From: JAMXLO01 sp963791495
Lineage (GTDB): Bacteria; Pseudomonadota; Alphaproteobacteria; Acetobacterales; Acetobacteraceae
Direction of reading: 5' to 3'
Assembly: GCA_963791495.1 (NCBI GenBank)
Contig: CAWBST010000016.1
Location: forward strand, 146,401-210,400
Length of the DNA stretch: 64,000 nt
The translations under genes and the position numbers were made by a program. Within the stretch, counting starts at the first letter, position 1; every line of letters starts with the position of its first letter. Of this stretch, positions 50,980 to 59,069 are shown piece by piece. The notes beneath the pieces are model-generated. The model was given only the letters and a program-made list of their open reading frames with translations. It made no database searches and was not told the DNA's origin.

Positions 50980-52008
50980 ATGTCGCTCTGCGTATCGTGC
51001 AAGGCGTGCAGGCGCGAATGCCCGACCGGCGTCGACATGGCGAAAATGAAGATCGAGGTTCTGGCGGCGCGCTTCGATCGCAATGGCTTGACACGAAGGG
51101 ACTGGCTGATCGCCGAATTGCCGCGCTACGCGCCACAGGTCGCGCCGTTCGCGCCACTGGTCAATCTGCGGAACCGCATCCCCCTGCTGCGCCGCCTCGG
51201 CGAACGCATCACCGGGTTTGCCGCCGCACGCCCCCTCCCCTCCTGGCGTCGCGACGCGTTTCGTGACCGCGAAGTCGACGCAGCCGTCCCCGCAAACTCA
51301 CGCGGCGATGTCATCCTGTTCGCAGACACGTTCAATCGCTGGTTCGAGCCGGAGAACCTGCGCGCCGCGCTGCGCGTGCTGACCGCCGCAGGTTATCGCG
51401 TGCGTATGCCGAAATATCGCGGTCGTCCGCTCTGCTGCGGTCGAAGCTTTCTCTCGGTCGGCATGGTGGACAGGGCACGTAGCGAGGCACGCCGCACGCT
51501 CGATATCCTCGGCGGCGACCTGCCGGTGATCGGCCTGGAGCCGTCGTGCCTGCTGACCTTGCGCGACGAATACCGCTCGCTCCTGCCCGGCGCCGAAACA
51601 CAGGCCTTGGCCGACCGCGCGCTCCTGCTCAGCGAGTTCATGGCGCGCGAAAAGCCGGAACTGACGTTGAAGCCGATGTCGGCTACGACGTTTGTGCATG
51701 GCCACTGTCATCAGAAATCCTTCGGCGCCTTCCCGACCGCGCTCGCAATGCTCAAACGCATCCCGGGGCTCACGGTGACGCCGATCGCATCGTCCTGCTG
51801 CGGCATGGCCGGCTCATTCGGCTATCAGGCGGAAACGCAGGCGGAGTCACGTGCCATGGCAGAGGCCGGCCTGCTGCCGGCGGTTCGCGGAGCTGCCACC
51901 GAGGACATCGTGGTCGCAGACGGCACCTCCTGCCGGCATCAGATTCGCGATCTGACCGGCCGCGCGGCGATCCATTCCGTTCGGTTGCTCGAACAGGCCA
52001 TGGCATGA
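50980..52008 (+). CDS. Fe-S and CCG-domain part of the same oxidoreductase
   Basis: Continuation of the preceding gene: a 4Fe-4S motif CVSCKACRRECPTG at the very N-terminus and two CCG domains (RPLCCGRSFLSVGM; HGHCHQKSFGA with SSCCGMAGSFGYQ), 342 residues from ATG 50980. In relatives all this is the C-terminal third of one polypeptide, starting inside an Fe-S region, so an independent start here would be unusual although an ATG is present. A one-base homopolymer error at 50970-50971 explains the split best. If the split is real the two products could still assemble, since glcD/glcE/glcF enzymes are multi-subunit. The stop overlaps the DUF924 start. Confidence 0.88.
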   Translation: MSLCVSCKACRRECPTGVDMAKMKIEVLAARFDRNGLTRRDWLIAELPRYAPQVAPFAPLVNLRNRIPLLRRLGERITGFAAARPLPSWRRDAFRDREVDAAVPANSRGDVILFADTFNRWFEPENLRAALRVLTAAGYRVRMPKYRGRPLCCGRSFLSVGMVDRARSEARRTLDILGGDLPVIGLEPSCLLTLRDEYRSLLPGAETQALADRALLLSEFMAREKPELTLKPMSATTFVHGHCHQKSFGAFPTALAMLKRIPGLTVTPIASSCCGMAGSFGYQAETQAESRAMAEAGLLPAVRGAATEDIVVADGTSCRHQIRDLTGRAAIHSVRLLEQAMA

Positions 52009-52550
52009 TGACGCAAGACGATGTGCTGGACTTCTGGTTCGCCGGCGATCCCACGACGCATCGCAAGGAGTGGTTCCAGAAGACCACCGAATTCGACTCC
52101 GCCTGCGCACGCTTTGCCGACGCGCTGCACGACGCCAAGGCGGGCGCGTTCGATCACTGGACCGAAACGCCCCGCGGGACACTGGCGCTGATCATTCTGC
52201 TCGACCAGTTCTCGCGCAATCTGCATCGGAACTCGCCTGACGCGTTCGCTGCCGATGCCAAGGCACGCGAGGTGGCGCGTACCGCGGTCGCGTGCGGCTT
52301 CGACGAGAAGCTCAGTTCGGTCGAACGCATGTTCATCTATCTCCCGTTCGAACACTCGGAAGACCTCGCTGATCAAAATGAATCCGTCCGCCTGTTCACG
52401 TTGCTGGGCGAGGAAATGACCCGCTATGCCGCGGACCATCGCGACGTGGTCCACCGCTTCGGCCGCTTTCCACACCGCAATGCCGTGTTGAGGCGTGCGA
52501 GCACGCCGGATGAACTGGCATATCTCGCACAACCTGATGCGGGGTTCTGA
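52005..52550 (+). CDS. DUF924 family protein
   Basis: Helical protein of 181 residues with the family motifs DVLDFWFAGDP, ALIILLDQFSRNLHRNSP, FIYLPFEHSEDL and FGRFPHRNAVLRR. Function unknown; the fold is a TPR-like helical bundle. ATG 52005 overlaps the Fe-S protein stop in ATGA, so it is coupled to the oxidoreductase genes. The frame is open far upstream, but that part is the shadow of the Fe-S gene. Confidence 0.9.
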   Translation: MMTQDDVLDFWFAGDPTTHRKEWFQKTTEFDSACARFADALHDAKAGAFDHWTETPRGTLALIILLDQFSRNLHRNSPDAFAADAKAREVARTAVACGFDEKLSSVERMFIYLPFEHSEDLADQNESVRLFTLLGEEMTRYAADHRDVVHRFGRFPHRNAVLRRASTPDELAYLAQPDAGF

Positions 52551-52569
52551 ACCGACGGGAGTTGCCACT

Positions 52570-53463
52570 ATGGATGCATCCGATCTGAAGGTGTTCGAAG
52601 CGGTGGCACGCCTCGGCGGCATCGGACGGGCGGCATTGGAACTGAACACCGTGCAGTCGAATGTCACCGCACGCGTGCGTCTGCTCGAGCAGGAGTTGGC
52701 AACGCCGCTGTTCGAGCGGCACGCGCGCGGTGTCACCCTCACAGCGGCCGGCCGGCGGTTGCTGCCATATGCCAGCGAGGTCAGGGACGTGCTTGCACGC
52801 GCACGGCGCGCGGCGATGGATGATGGCACGCCGAAGGGGCCGCTCGCTATCGGCACCCTGGAGACCACTGTGGCAACGCGCCTGCCACGTATCATCGCTG
52901 CCTATGCGGCTGCGTGGCCTGCCGTCGACCTGACATTGCGGACCGGCACAACGGCGGAGTCCGTGACGCGCGTGCTGGAACGCGTGCTCGATGGCGCATT
53001 CGTCGCCGGTCCGGTCGATCATGCGCACCTTGCGCAGGACACCGTGTTCCGCGAGGAACTGGTCGTCGTCACCGCGCCTGCGATTCAAGGGCTGCTGGAC
53101 ATCGGTCGGGCCGGCGCGCTGAAGATGCTGGTGCTGCGCGTTGGCTGTTCCTATCGCCAGCGACTGGAAACAATTTTGGTCTCACGCGGCATTGTCGATG
53201 TGCGCGCGCTGGAATTTGGCTCGCTTGACGCGATCGTCGGCTGCGTCTCGGCCGGCATCGGCATCACGCTGCTGCCACGCGGCATAGTGGCCGAGGCGGC
53301 GCGTAGCGGCGAGGTGGCACTGCATGCGCTGCCGCCGGACGAAGCCACCGTGGACACGCTGTTCATTCGCCGCCGAGACGGTTACGTCACCAGCGCCCTG
53401 TCAGCGTTCATGGATATGGTCAGGGCACGGTCGTCCCTGACGATGCAGGCGGCGGCCGAATAG
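52570..53463 (+). CDS. LysR-family transcriptional regulator
   Basis: Regulator of 297 residues: an N-terminal winged helix (MDASDLKVFEAVARLGGIG, LNTVQSNVTARVRLLEQEL, LFERHARGVTLTAAGRRLL) and a periplasmic-binding-like effector domain (LAIGTLETTVATRLPRII, FREELVVVTAP, GIGITLLPRGIV). ATG 52570 has GGGAG seven bases upstream. It lies at the end of the oxidoreductase gene run and may regulate it, responding to a 2-hydroxy acid or glyoxylate; that is inference from position. Confidence 0.9.
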   Translation: MDASDLKVFEAVARLGGIGRAALELNTVQSNVTARVRLLEQELATPLFERHARGVTLTAAGRRLLPYASEVRDVLARARRAAMDDGTPKGPLAIGTLETTVATRLPRIIAAYAAAWPAVDLTLRTGTTAESVTRVLERVLDGAFVAGPVDHAHLAQDTVFREELVVVTAPAIQGLLDIGRAGALKMLVLRVGCSYRQRLETILVSRGIVDVRALEFGSLDAIVGCVSAGIGITLLPRGIVAEAARSGEVALHALPPDEATVDTLFIRRRDGYVTSALSAFMDMVRARSSLTMQAAAE

Positions 53464-53505
53464 TCATAGGATGCGCCAACATGACAAGTGTCCATGGAGG
53501 CTGTG

Positions 53506-53911
53506 ATGCCGTTCGATGAAATCCTCCCGCCGGCCCGGCCGCGGTCCGTCACGCAACGTGCTAGGCGGCGTGCTCGATATCTGCTCCACCAAGCCGATGA
53601 CGGGCTTCTTTCGCAATGGCTGCTGCGACACCAGTGCGGAGGACTATGGCAGCCACACTGTCTGCGTGGTGATGACCGCCGAGTTCCTGGCCTTCAGCAA
53701 GGCGGCCGGCAACGATCTGTCCACGCCGCATCCGGAATTCGGCTTCCCCGGTCTGCAACCCGGCGATCGTTGGTGCCTCTGTGCGCCGCGCTGGCAGGAG
53801 GCGCTGGACGCGGGCGCTGCACCGCGCGTTGTGCTGCGCGCCACCCAGGAAGGCGCACTGGAATTCTGCGCGCTGGCGGACCTGAAGAAATACGCCATCG
53901 ATCTGGGCTGA
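53506..53911 (+). CDS. DUF2237 family protein, apparent frameshift near the start
   Basis: Small protein of about 130 residues with the highly conserved DUF2237 core: SRNVLGGVLDICS, MTGFFRNGCCDTSAEDYGSH, VVMTAEFLAFSKAAGNDLST, PEFGFPGLQPGDRWCLCAPR. Function unknown. The ATG with an ideal ribosome binding site (GGAGG, five-base spacing) is 53506, giving MPFDEILPPARPR, but the conserved core is in the +1 frame. Removing one G of GG at 53543-53544 yields PARPRPSRNVLGG and joins them. Otherwise ATG 53516, without a good ribosome binding site, starts the core frame. thiL begins four bases after the stop. Confidence 0.85.
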
Positions 53912-53914
53912 GGC

Positions 53915-54871
53915 GTGAGGAACGGGCTTCCCGCCGAATTCGCGCTGATCGCGCGGCATTTCCGGCCGCTTGCCGGACCGGGGGCGCTCGACCTGCAGGA
54001 TGACGCGGCGGTGCTCATGCCGCCACCTGGACGCGATCTGGTGCTGACCTGCGACGCCATGGTCGCGGGCGTGCACTTCCTGCCCGACGATCCTCCCGAT
54101 CTGGTGGGACGCAAGCTGCTGCGCGTGAACCTGTCTGACCTCGCAGCGAAGGGCGCGACACCCATCGGATACCTGATGACGGTCTCGACACCACGCGACA
54201 CACCGGATGCCTGGTTCGCGGGCTTCTCCGCCGGCCTCAAGCAGGATCAGCAGCAGTACGGCGTCACATTGCTCGGCGGTGACACCACCTCGACGCCCGG
54301 CCCGATATCCCTGTCGCTGACGATCCTAGGCCACGTGGAGCCCGGCCAGGCGGTCCATCGTGCCGGCGCACGGCCGGGTGACGGCATATGGGTCACCGGC
54401 ACGATCGGCGATGGCGCTCTTGGCCTTGCGGTGGCACGCGGCCGCCTCGCCGACCCAACCGGCCATCTCTTGTCCCGCTATCGCCTGCCACAGCCGCGCG
54501 TCGGACTGGCGATCGCCGGCATTGCCTCCGCGGGCATGGATATCTCCGACGGGCTGGTGCAGGACCTTGGCCACATCTGTCGTGCGAGCGGCCTCGCCGG
54601 CGAGGTCGAAGCGGCATTGGTGCCGCTCTCCGGCCCCTCCCGATCCGCGGGACCGGCTTGGCTGCCCGCCTGCCTGACGGGCGGCGACGACTACGAGCTG
54701 CTGCTGGCGGTGCCCCGGGCCCATGAGGCGGCGCTGCAGCAGGCGGCCCGGGCCGCGGGTGTGGCCGTCGCCCGTGTCGGCACCTTCAGCCTTGGCCCAC
54801 CGGCGGTCATGGTGCGCGGGGTTGACGGGAAACCCATGCATTTCGACCACAGCGGCTGGAGCCACTTCTGA
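53915..54871 (+). CDS. thiL: Thiamine-monophosphate kinase
   Basis: Phosphorylates thiamine monophosphate to the active cofactor thiamine diphosphate. The protein has 318 residues with family motifs LDLQDDAAVLMPP, LVLTCDAMVAGVHF, LSDLAAKGATP, LLGGDTTSTPG and MDISDGLVQDLGHI, and ends TGGDDYELL followed by a short tail. The start is GTG 53915. The usual neighbour nusB is absent; it follows DUF2237. The frame is intact. Confidence 0.94.
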   Translation: MRNGLPAEFALIARHFRPLAGPGALDLQDDAAVLMPPPGRDLVLTCDAMVAGVHFLPDDPPDLVGRKLLRVNLSDLAAKGATPIGYLMTVSTPRDTPDAWFAGFSAGLKQDQQQYGVTLLGGDTTSTPGPISLSLTILGHVEPGQAVHRAGARPGDGIWVTGTIGDGALGLAVARGRLADPTGHLLSRYRLPQPRVGLAIAGIASAGMDISDGLVQDLGHICRASGLAGEVEAALVPLSGPSRSAGPAWLPACLTGGDDYELLLAVPRAHEAALQQAARAAGVAVARVGTFSLGPPAVMVRGVDGKPMHFDHSGWSHF

Positions 54872-55014
54872 CAGGGTGGGCCGCGGCTAGGAACCATGCA
54901 CGGAGCGCGTCCCTGCAGGCCGGCAGCTGGGGTTCCGCTGTATCCAGCCCCCTGCTTCAATGCGTAGCCTCGCCGTTGGAGCCGCTAAGTGATTGAGATC
55001 CTGCCTCTCCTTGG

Positions 55015-56193
55015 ATGAACCGCAACGTCTACCTGCTGTTCTGCTGTCAGGCGTTGATGAACGCGGTGATGTCCGGTCAGACCGTGATGAGCGCGCTGAT
55101 CGGCCACGCACTGGCGGTGGACAAGGCGCTCAACACGCTGCCGATGGCGATCCAGATGACTGCGACGATGACCGCCTCGATCCCGGCCGGCATCGTATTC
55201 GCGCGGCTGGGCCGCAAGCCGGGGTTCTGGCTCGGCTGCGCCGGATCGCTGCTCGGCAGCCTGACCTTCGCCCTCGGTGTCTGCACCGGGAGCTTCGCGA
55301 TCTACTGCATCGGCGCCGCTTTCGCCGGCCTGGGGTTCGGCATCGCCCAGCACCTGCGCTTCGCAGCCGCGGAGGTCGCGGCGGCCGAGGCGCGCGCCCG
55401 AGCCATCGCACTGGTCATGGCGGGTGGTGTGCTCGCCGCGGTCATCGGCCCCGAGATCGTCAAGCGCACCAACCTGCTGCTGCCACCGCTGATGTTTCTC
55501 GGCACGTATCTCTGCCTGGCAATCCTCCCGCTGATATGCGCCACGCTGCTGCTGTTCATCCAGCTTCCACCTGCCGTGCGCCAGGTCAGCGAGCCGGTGC
55601 CGTTCCGCACCATCATCGCGCGCCCGGGCTTTCTCACCGCCGTCGTCTGCAGCATGGTTGGGTACGGCGCGATGAACCTGATCATGGCCTCAACGCCGCT
55701 GCAGATGCTGTTCTGCGGCTACGGCGTGAACGCCAGCGCCGATGTGATCCGGGCGCATTCGATCGCCATGTTCCTGCCGGGCTTTGTTACCGGGCGACTG
55801 ATCCAGCGCTTCGGCGCACATCCTATCGTTTGCATGGGCGCCCTGCTGACTGCGCTCTGCGTCGTGACCAACCTGGTGTTCCCTCCGCTGCTTGCCACCT
55901 TCATGGTGGCGCTCGCGCTGCTTGGCGTCGGTTGGAACTTCATGTTCGTCGGTGGCACTACGCTGCTGGCGACCGCCCACGACCCGCACGAGCGGGTGCG
56001 CGTTCAGGCCACCAACGACTTCATCGTGTTCGGCACTGTGGCCTGCACCGCGTTCGCTTCAGGGGCGATCGAGGCAACCGGCGGCTGGGCGGCGCTGAAC
56101 CTGGTCGTTGTGCCGCCGACCGTGGCCGCGGCGGCGCTGGTCATCTGGCATTGGTCGGCCCGCGCGCGGCTGGCCCCGGCGGCGGCTCAGTAG
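55015..56193 (+). CDS. MFS transporter
   Basis: Major facilitator with twelve predicted helices, 392 residues. The loop between helices 2 and 3 is GIVFARLGRKPGFWLG (family pattern GxxxDRxGRR), and GVLAAVIGPEIVKRT lies near helix 5. Relatives of this general sequence are annotated only as MFS transporters, so no substrate is given. It begins 143 bases after thiL and ends convergent with bamE, overlapping its stop by seven bases. Confidence 0.88.
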   Translation: MNRNVYLLFCCQALMNAVMSGQTVMSALIGHALAVDKALNTLPMAIQMTATMTASIPAGIVFARLGRKPGFWLGCAGSLLGSLTFALGVCTGSFAIYCIGAAFAGLGFGIAQHLRFAAAEVAAAEARARAIALVMAGGVLAAVIGPEIVKRTNLLLPPLMFLGTYLCLAILPLICATLLLFIQLPPAVRQVSEPVPFRTIIARPGFLTAVVCSMVGYGAMNLIMASTPLQMLFCGYGVNASADVIRAHSIAMFLPGFVTGRLIQRFGAHPIVCMGALLTALCVVTNLVFPPLLATFMVALALLGVGWNFMFVGGTTLLATAHDPHERVRVQATNDFIVFGTVACTAFASGAIEATGGWAALNLVVVPPTVAAAALVIWHWSARARLAPAAAQ

Positions 56194-56690
56194 GCCGGCG
56201 CCGGCGCGCCACCAGACGGCGCGGCCGGGTTCGGGCCGAGCGCGTTGAACCGGCCGATGTTGCCGAACAGCTGTTGTAGGAACGACGCTTCGGTGCCCGG
56301 CGATGGCGTCGAGCGTGCCACGATCGACACTCGTACCGCCTCATCCTGGTTCACCTGCTTCACGTCCTGTAGCACTCCCTGATCGTTGAAGCTCAGCACC
56401 AACACGTTCTGGCTCGGTACTCCGTCGGTCCGGGCGATGCGCCGCCGGGTGACCTCGCTCACGTACAGCCAGGTGTTGTCATCGAAGGTGGCCCTGGCGG
56501 TCGGGGATCCGATCAGCGCTGTGACATCGGCCCGCGTCGTGGTGCCAGGCACCAGTTCCTTGAGCTGGTCGGCATCCACGCGATTGCCGCGAAGCTGGGA
56601 CTTTGCCTCGAAGAAGCTGCAGCCGCCCAGCGCCAGGCAGGCGGCCAGCAAGACCGAACGCAGGACGGCGGTTGAACGGTGTCTGTCCAC
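56187..56690 (-). CDS. bamE: Outer-membrane assembly lipoprotein BamE
   Basis: Lipoprotein of 167 residues of the BamE/SmpA/OmlA family, part of the BAM complex that inserts beta-barrel proteins. The lipobox is ALGGC; the core shows LKELVPGTTTRADVTALIGS, TFDDNTWLYVSE and LVLSFNDQGVLQDV. A Pro/Ala-rich tail (GPNPAAPSGGAPAPAY) is typical of alphaproteobacteria. The start is GTG 56690 with AAGGA upstream. Divergent from the bc1 chaperone gene, an arrangement conserved in alphaproteobacteria. Confidence 0.93.
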   Translation of the reverse strand: MDRHRSTAVLRSVLLAACLALGGCSFFEAKSQLRGNRVDADQLKELVPGTTTRADVTALIGSPTARATFDDNTWLYVSEVTRRRIARTDGVPSQNVLVLSFNDQGVLQDVKQVNQDEAVRVSIVARSTPSPGTEASFLQQLFGNIGRFNALGPNPAAPSGGAPAPAY

Positions 56691-56783
56691 CTGGGATATC
56701 CTTGGCTCCGCTTTGTCGGTCCGGTGTCACACCGGCCCGATGCTTGTCAATCAGCACACTGGTGACGAAGGATGACTGCAACG

Positions 56784-57341
56784 ATGGCTGGACTGCTCGG
56801 TCTCGGAGGTTTGCGTCGGGCCAACCGGCATGAGCGGGCCGGCATCGCCCTGTATGGCGCTGCTGTTGCTGCCGCGCGCGAACCTTGGTTCTACCTGTCG
56901 CTAGGCGTGCCGGACACGCTGGATGGACGGTTCGACCTGATCGCACTGCATGCTTTCCTGCTCGTCCACCGGCTGCAGCATGACTCGGCGCCTGGGCCAG
57001 ATCTGGCACAGGCAGTGTTCGATGCCATGTTCAGCGACATGGACAACAACCTGCGAGAGATCGGCGTGAGTGATCTCTCCGTCGGCAAGCGAGTACGTGC
57101 CATGTGGGAGGCGTTTCACGGCCGGGCAAAGGTCTACGCTGCGGCCCTGGAGGCGGCGGATCACGTGGCGCTGGAGACCGCTCTGGCGCGCAATGTCTGG
57201 CGTGGTGCGGCACCACAGGGTGCTGCCGCTTCGCTGTCCCAGTGCGTATTCGCACAGTCGCATCATCTGGCCGCCCAGCCACTTGCTATTCTGGCATCGG
57301 GTCATGCGCAATTCCTATCAGCGCTGGAGGCATCACGATGA
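56784..57341 (+). CDS. Ubiquinol-cytochrome c chaperone (CBP3 family)
   Basis: Protein of 185 residues homologous to the mitochondrial bc1 assembly factor Cbp3/UQCC1. It shows YGAAVAAAREPWFYLSLGVPDTLDGRFDLIALH, LLVHRLQ, FDAMFSDMDNNLREIGVSDL, GKRVRAMWEAFHGRAKVY and YAAAL-type helices. It helps insert cytochrome b of complex III. ATG 56784 is preferred over 56772 because AAGGA overlaps the earlier ATG. Its stop overlaps the DUF177 start (ATGA). Confidence 0.93.
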   Translation: MAGLLGLGGLRRANRHERAGIALYGAAVAAAREPWFYLSLGVPDTLDGRFDLIALHAFLLVHRLQHDSAPGPDLAQAVFDAMFSDMDNNLREIGVSDLSVGKRVRAMWEAFHGRAKVYAAALEAADHVALETALARNVWRGAAPQGAAASLSQCVFAQSHHLAAQPLAILASGHAQFLSALEASR

Positions 57342-57832
57342 TTCCCGAACTGCACAGGCCGATCGCCGTCGAACGTATTGGGCCAAGCGGCCTGGATGTG
57401 ATTGTGGAAGCAAGCGCCGCAGAATGCGCAGCACTCGCCCGACGTATGGACGTGCCCGCCATGCTCTCGCTGACCTGCAGGTTCCATCTCGATCGGGAGA
57501 CCGCCGGCACTTTGCTTGCCCACGGCAACCTGATGGCGCGTCTGGTGCGGACCTGCGTGGTCTCGCTGGATGACTTCGCCACCACGGTCGAGGAACGCTT
57601 TGCCGTGCGCTGCGTCCCAGAGGGGGAAGAGAGCCACGACGTCGATCCCTCTGCACCCGACGAGATCGTCTATGGCGATGGAACAGTCGACCTCGGTGAA
57701 GCCGCAGCGGAGCAATTGGCCCTGGCGCTCGATCCGTATCCGCGAGCGCCGGACGCGGTCTTGCCGGACATTCCGGACGAGCCGGAGGTTCAGCCGTTTG
57801 CCACGCTCGAGGCACTGCGGCGCCGGCACTGA
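57338..57832 (+). CDS. DUF177 (YceD) family protein
   Basis: Acidic protein of 164 residues related to YceD, which in most bacteria precedes rpmF and affects 23S rRNA accumulation. Landmarks are the N-terminal ELHRPIAVERI, LTCRFHLDRET, GNLMARLVRTCVVSLDDF and the acidic segment DEIVYGDGTVDLGEAAAEQLALALDPYPRAP. Here the usual rpmF neighbour is separated by the holin and lipoprotein genes. ATG 57338 overlaps the chaperone stop. Confidence 0.9.
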   Translation: MIPELHRPIAVERIGPSGLDVIVEASAAECAALARRMDVPAMLSLTCRFHLDRETAGTLLAHGNLMARLVRTCVVSLDDFATTVEERFAVRCVPEGEESHDVDPSAPDEIVYGDGTVDLGEAAAEQLALALDPYPRAPDAVLPDIPDEPEVQPFATLEALRRRH

Positions 57833-57866
57833 TTCTACAGTCTGGAGAGAACGTTCGCAATTTTTC

Positions 57867-57895
57867 TTGACACAATTAGTCATTTTTGCTAACTA
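57867..57895 (+). promoter_or_regulatory. Sigma70-type promoter for the holin gene
   Basis: TTGACA (57867-57872), 17-base spacer, TAACTA (57890-57895) in a locally AT-rich stretch. The predicted start near 57902 gives a leader of about 58 bases ending in GGAGATAAC before ATG 57960. Confidence 0.65.
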
Positions 57896-57959
57896 GAGCC
57901 CGCCAACAGGCGGACTCTGCCTGATGGCCAGAGCGCCTCCCCAATTCGCCGGAGATAAC

Positions 57960-58382
57960 ATGATCATCGACCTGACACCGCTGGTGCAGGCCCTGGCCGC
58001 GCTTGCGCTGGCCGCAGTGACCGGAGTGACGCCTTACCTGATGCCGCTGATGCGGCGCTATTTGCATATCCGGCTCACCGCGACCCAGGCTTCCGCGATC
58101 CAGTCGGCAGCCGATGCCGGTGCGAAGGCGGCGTACGGCTACATCGTCGCAAACGCCGCCAGCTACCGCGATACGGTGGTTCGCGACACTGCGATCGCCC
58201 GGGGGATACAGCATGTCATGGCGTCGACACCGGAAGCCATGACTGCCCTCGGTATTACATCTGAGCACGTCCGGAACATGGTCGAAGCGCGGTTTGGGGG
58301 GCTGCTCGCCGCCGATCCGACCGTCTCGATCGGCGCGGCACCAATCGTCCTGGCACGCGGAACAAACCCGGAGACTTCATAA
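57960..58382 (+). CDS. LLH-family phage-type holin
   Basis: Protein of 140 residues with one N-terminal membrane segment (LTPLVQALAALALAAVTGVT) and a helical, Ala-rich soluble part ending ALGITSEHVRNMVEARFGG, the pattern of LLH-type (Phage_holin_6_1) holins. These open the inner membrane for endolysin in phages and some gene transfer agents. ATG 57960 has GGAG six bases upstream. The next gene overlaps its stop (TAATG). There is no other phage gene nearby: the pair is inserted between DUF177 and rpmF. Family assignment is by pattern and moderately certain. Confidence 0.6.
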   Translation: MIIDLTPLVQALAALALAAVTGVTPYLMPLMRRYLHIRLTATQASAIQSAADAGAKAAYGYIVANAASYRDTVVRDTAIARGIQHVMASTPEAMTALGITSEHVRNMVEARFGGLLAADPTVSIGAAPIVLARGTNPETS

Positions 58383-58693
58383 TGCGCCGCAATATCGCGT
58401 TGTCGCTGCTTGTCTGCCTGTCGGCGTGCAGCAACATGACTCCGGAGCAGCAGGCACAGGTTAGACAGGTACTCACGGTCGCCTGTAACGTCGACGGCGT
58501 GGTCGTGCCGGTGGCGCGGCCGATCGTGGCGACCCTGGGCCCGGCCGGCGCAGCGGCCACCAATGTCGATCTGTTGGTGCACCCCGCAGTGGTCGAGGCA
58601 TGCAAAGCCGTCAGCGGGGTGCCGGCAAGCGTGACACCGGTCAGCCCGCCAGTGACAGTATCCCCGGCCGAGGCCGGCAAACCCGCCAACTGA
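58382..58693 (+). CDS. Small proline-rich lipoprotein paired with the holin
   Basis: Protein of 103 residues with a lipoprotein signal peptide (MRRNIALSLLVCLSAC). The mature part is Val/Pro-rich and ends PVSPPVTVSPAEAGKPAN. Its ATG overlaps the holin stop, implying co-translation. Small Pro-rich outer-membrane lipoproteins next to holins recall Rz1 spanin subunits, but no clear Rz partner is seen, so a lysis function is a guess. It could equally be an unrelated envelope lipoprotein. Confidence 0.6.
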   Translation: MRRNIALSLLVCLSACSNMTPEQQAQVRQVLTVACNVDGVVVPVARPIVATLGPAGAAATNVDLLVHPAVVEACKAVSGVPASVTPVSPPVTVSPAEAGKPAN

Positions 58694-58699
58694 TGTCGC

Positions 58700-58756
58700 G
58701 CCGGTCGCCAGTCCCTTGCGACCGGCAGGACCGTCTGCTAGACGCCCCCGTCCTGC
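58700..58756. repeat. Two adjacent hairpins upstream of rpmF
   Basis: A perfect nine-pair inverted repeat GCCGGTCGC (58700-58708) / GCGACCGGC (58718-58726) runs into a second nested one: GCAGGAC / GTCCTGC enclosing CGTCT-GCT-AGACG. No T-run follows. They may stop transcription after the lipoprotein gene with Rho, or form part of the rpmF leader. Confidence 0.55.
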
Positions 58757-58834
58757 ACTGTTGACATATTGTGATCGTCCCCTCCTCCCCCAACGGGCCA
58801 CAGGGCGTCACCAAGACCGGAGGGACGTAGTCCC

Positions 58835-59038
58835 ATGGCCGTTCCCAAGCGAAAGACGTCGCCGTCCCGTCGCGGCATGCGTCGCAGCCACGAGGCGCTT
58901 CCTCGCGAAGCGCACGCCGAGTGCCCGAATTGCGGCGAACTGAAGCGACCGCACCATGTCTGCAGCCATTGCGGGTTCTACGATGGACGCGAAGTCGTGC
59001 CGGCCGGCAATGCGCTGAAGGGCGCTGTTCGCGCCTGA
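58835..59038 (+). CDS. rpmF: 50S ribosomal protein L32
   Basis: Protein of 67 residues: MAVPKRKTSPSRRGMRRSHE, then a zinc-binding Cys tetrad (ECPNCGELKRPHHVCSHCGFY) and a short tail (GREVV). This is the zinc-containing form. It is followed by plsX and fabH, the standard rpmF-plsX-fabH order that couples ribosome and lipid synthesis. Confidence 0.97.
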   Translation: MAVPKRKTSPSRRGMRRSHEALPREAHAECPNCGELKRPHHVCSHCGFYDGREVVPAGNALKGAVRA

Positions 59039-59069
59039 CGCCCGGGCGCGGCGTGGCCTCCGTCCTCCC

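Noticed and set aside
58761..58790. TTGACA as an rpmF promoter
   Set aside because: No acceptable -10 element occurs 15-19 bases downstream.
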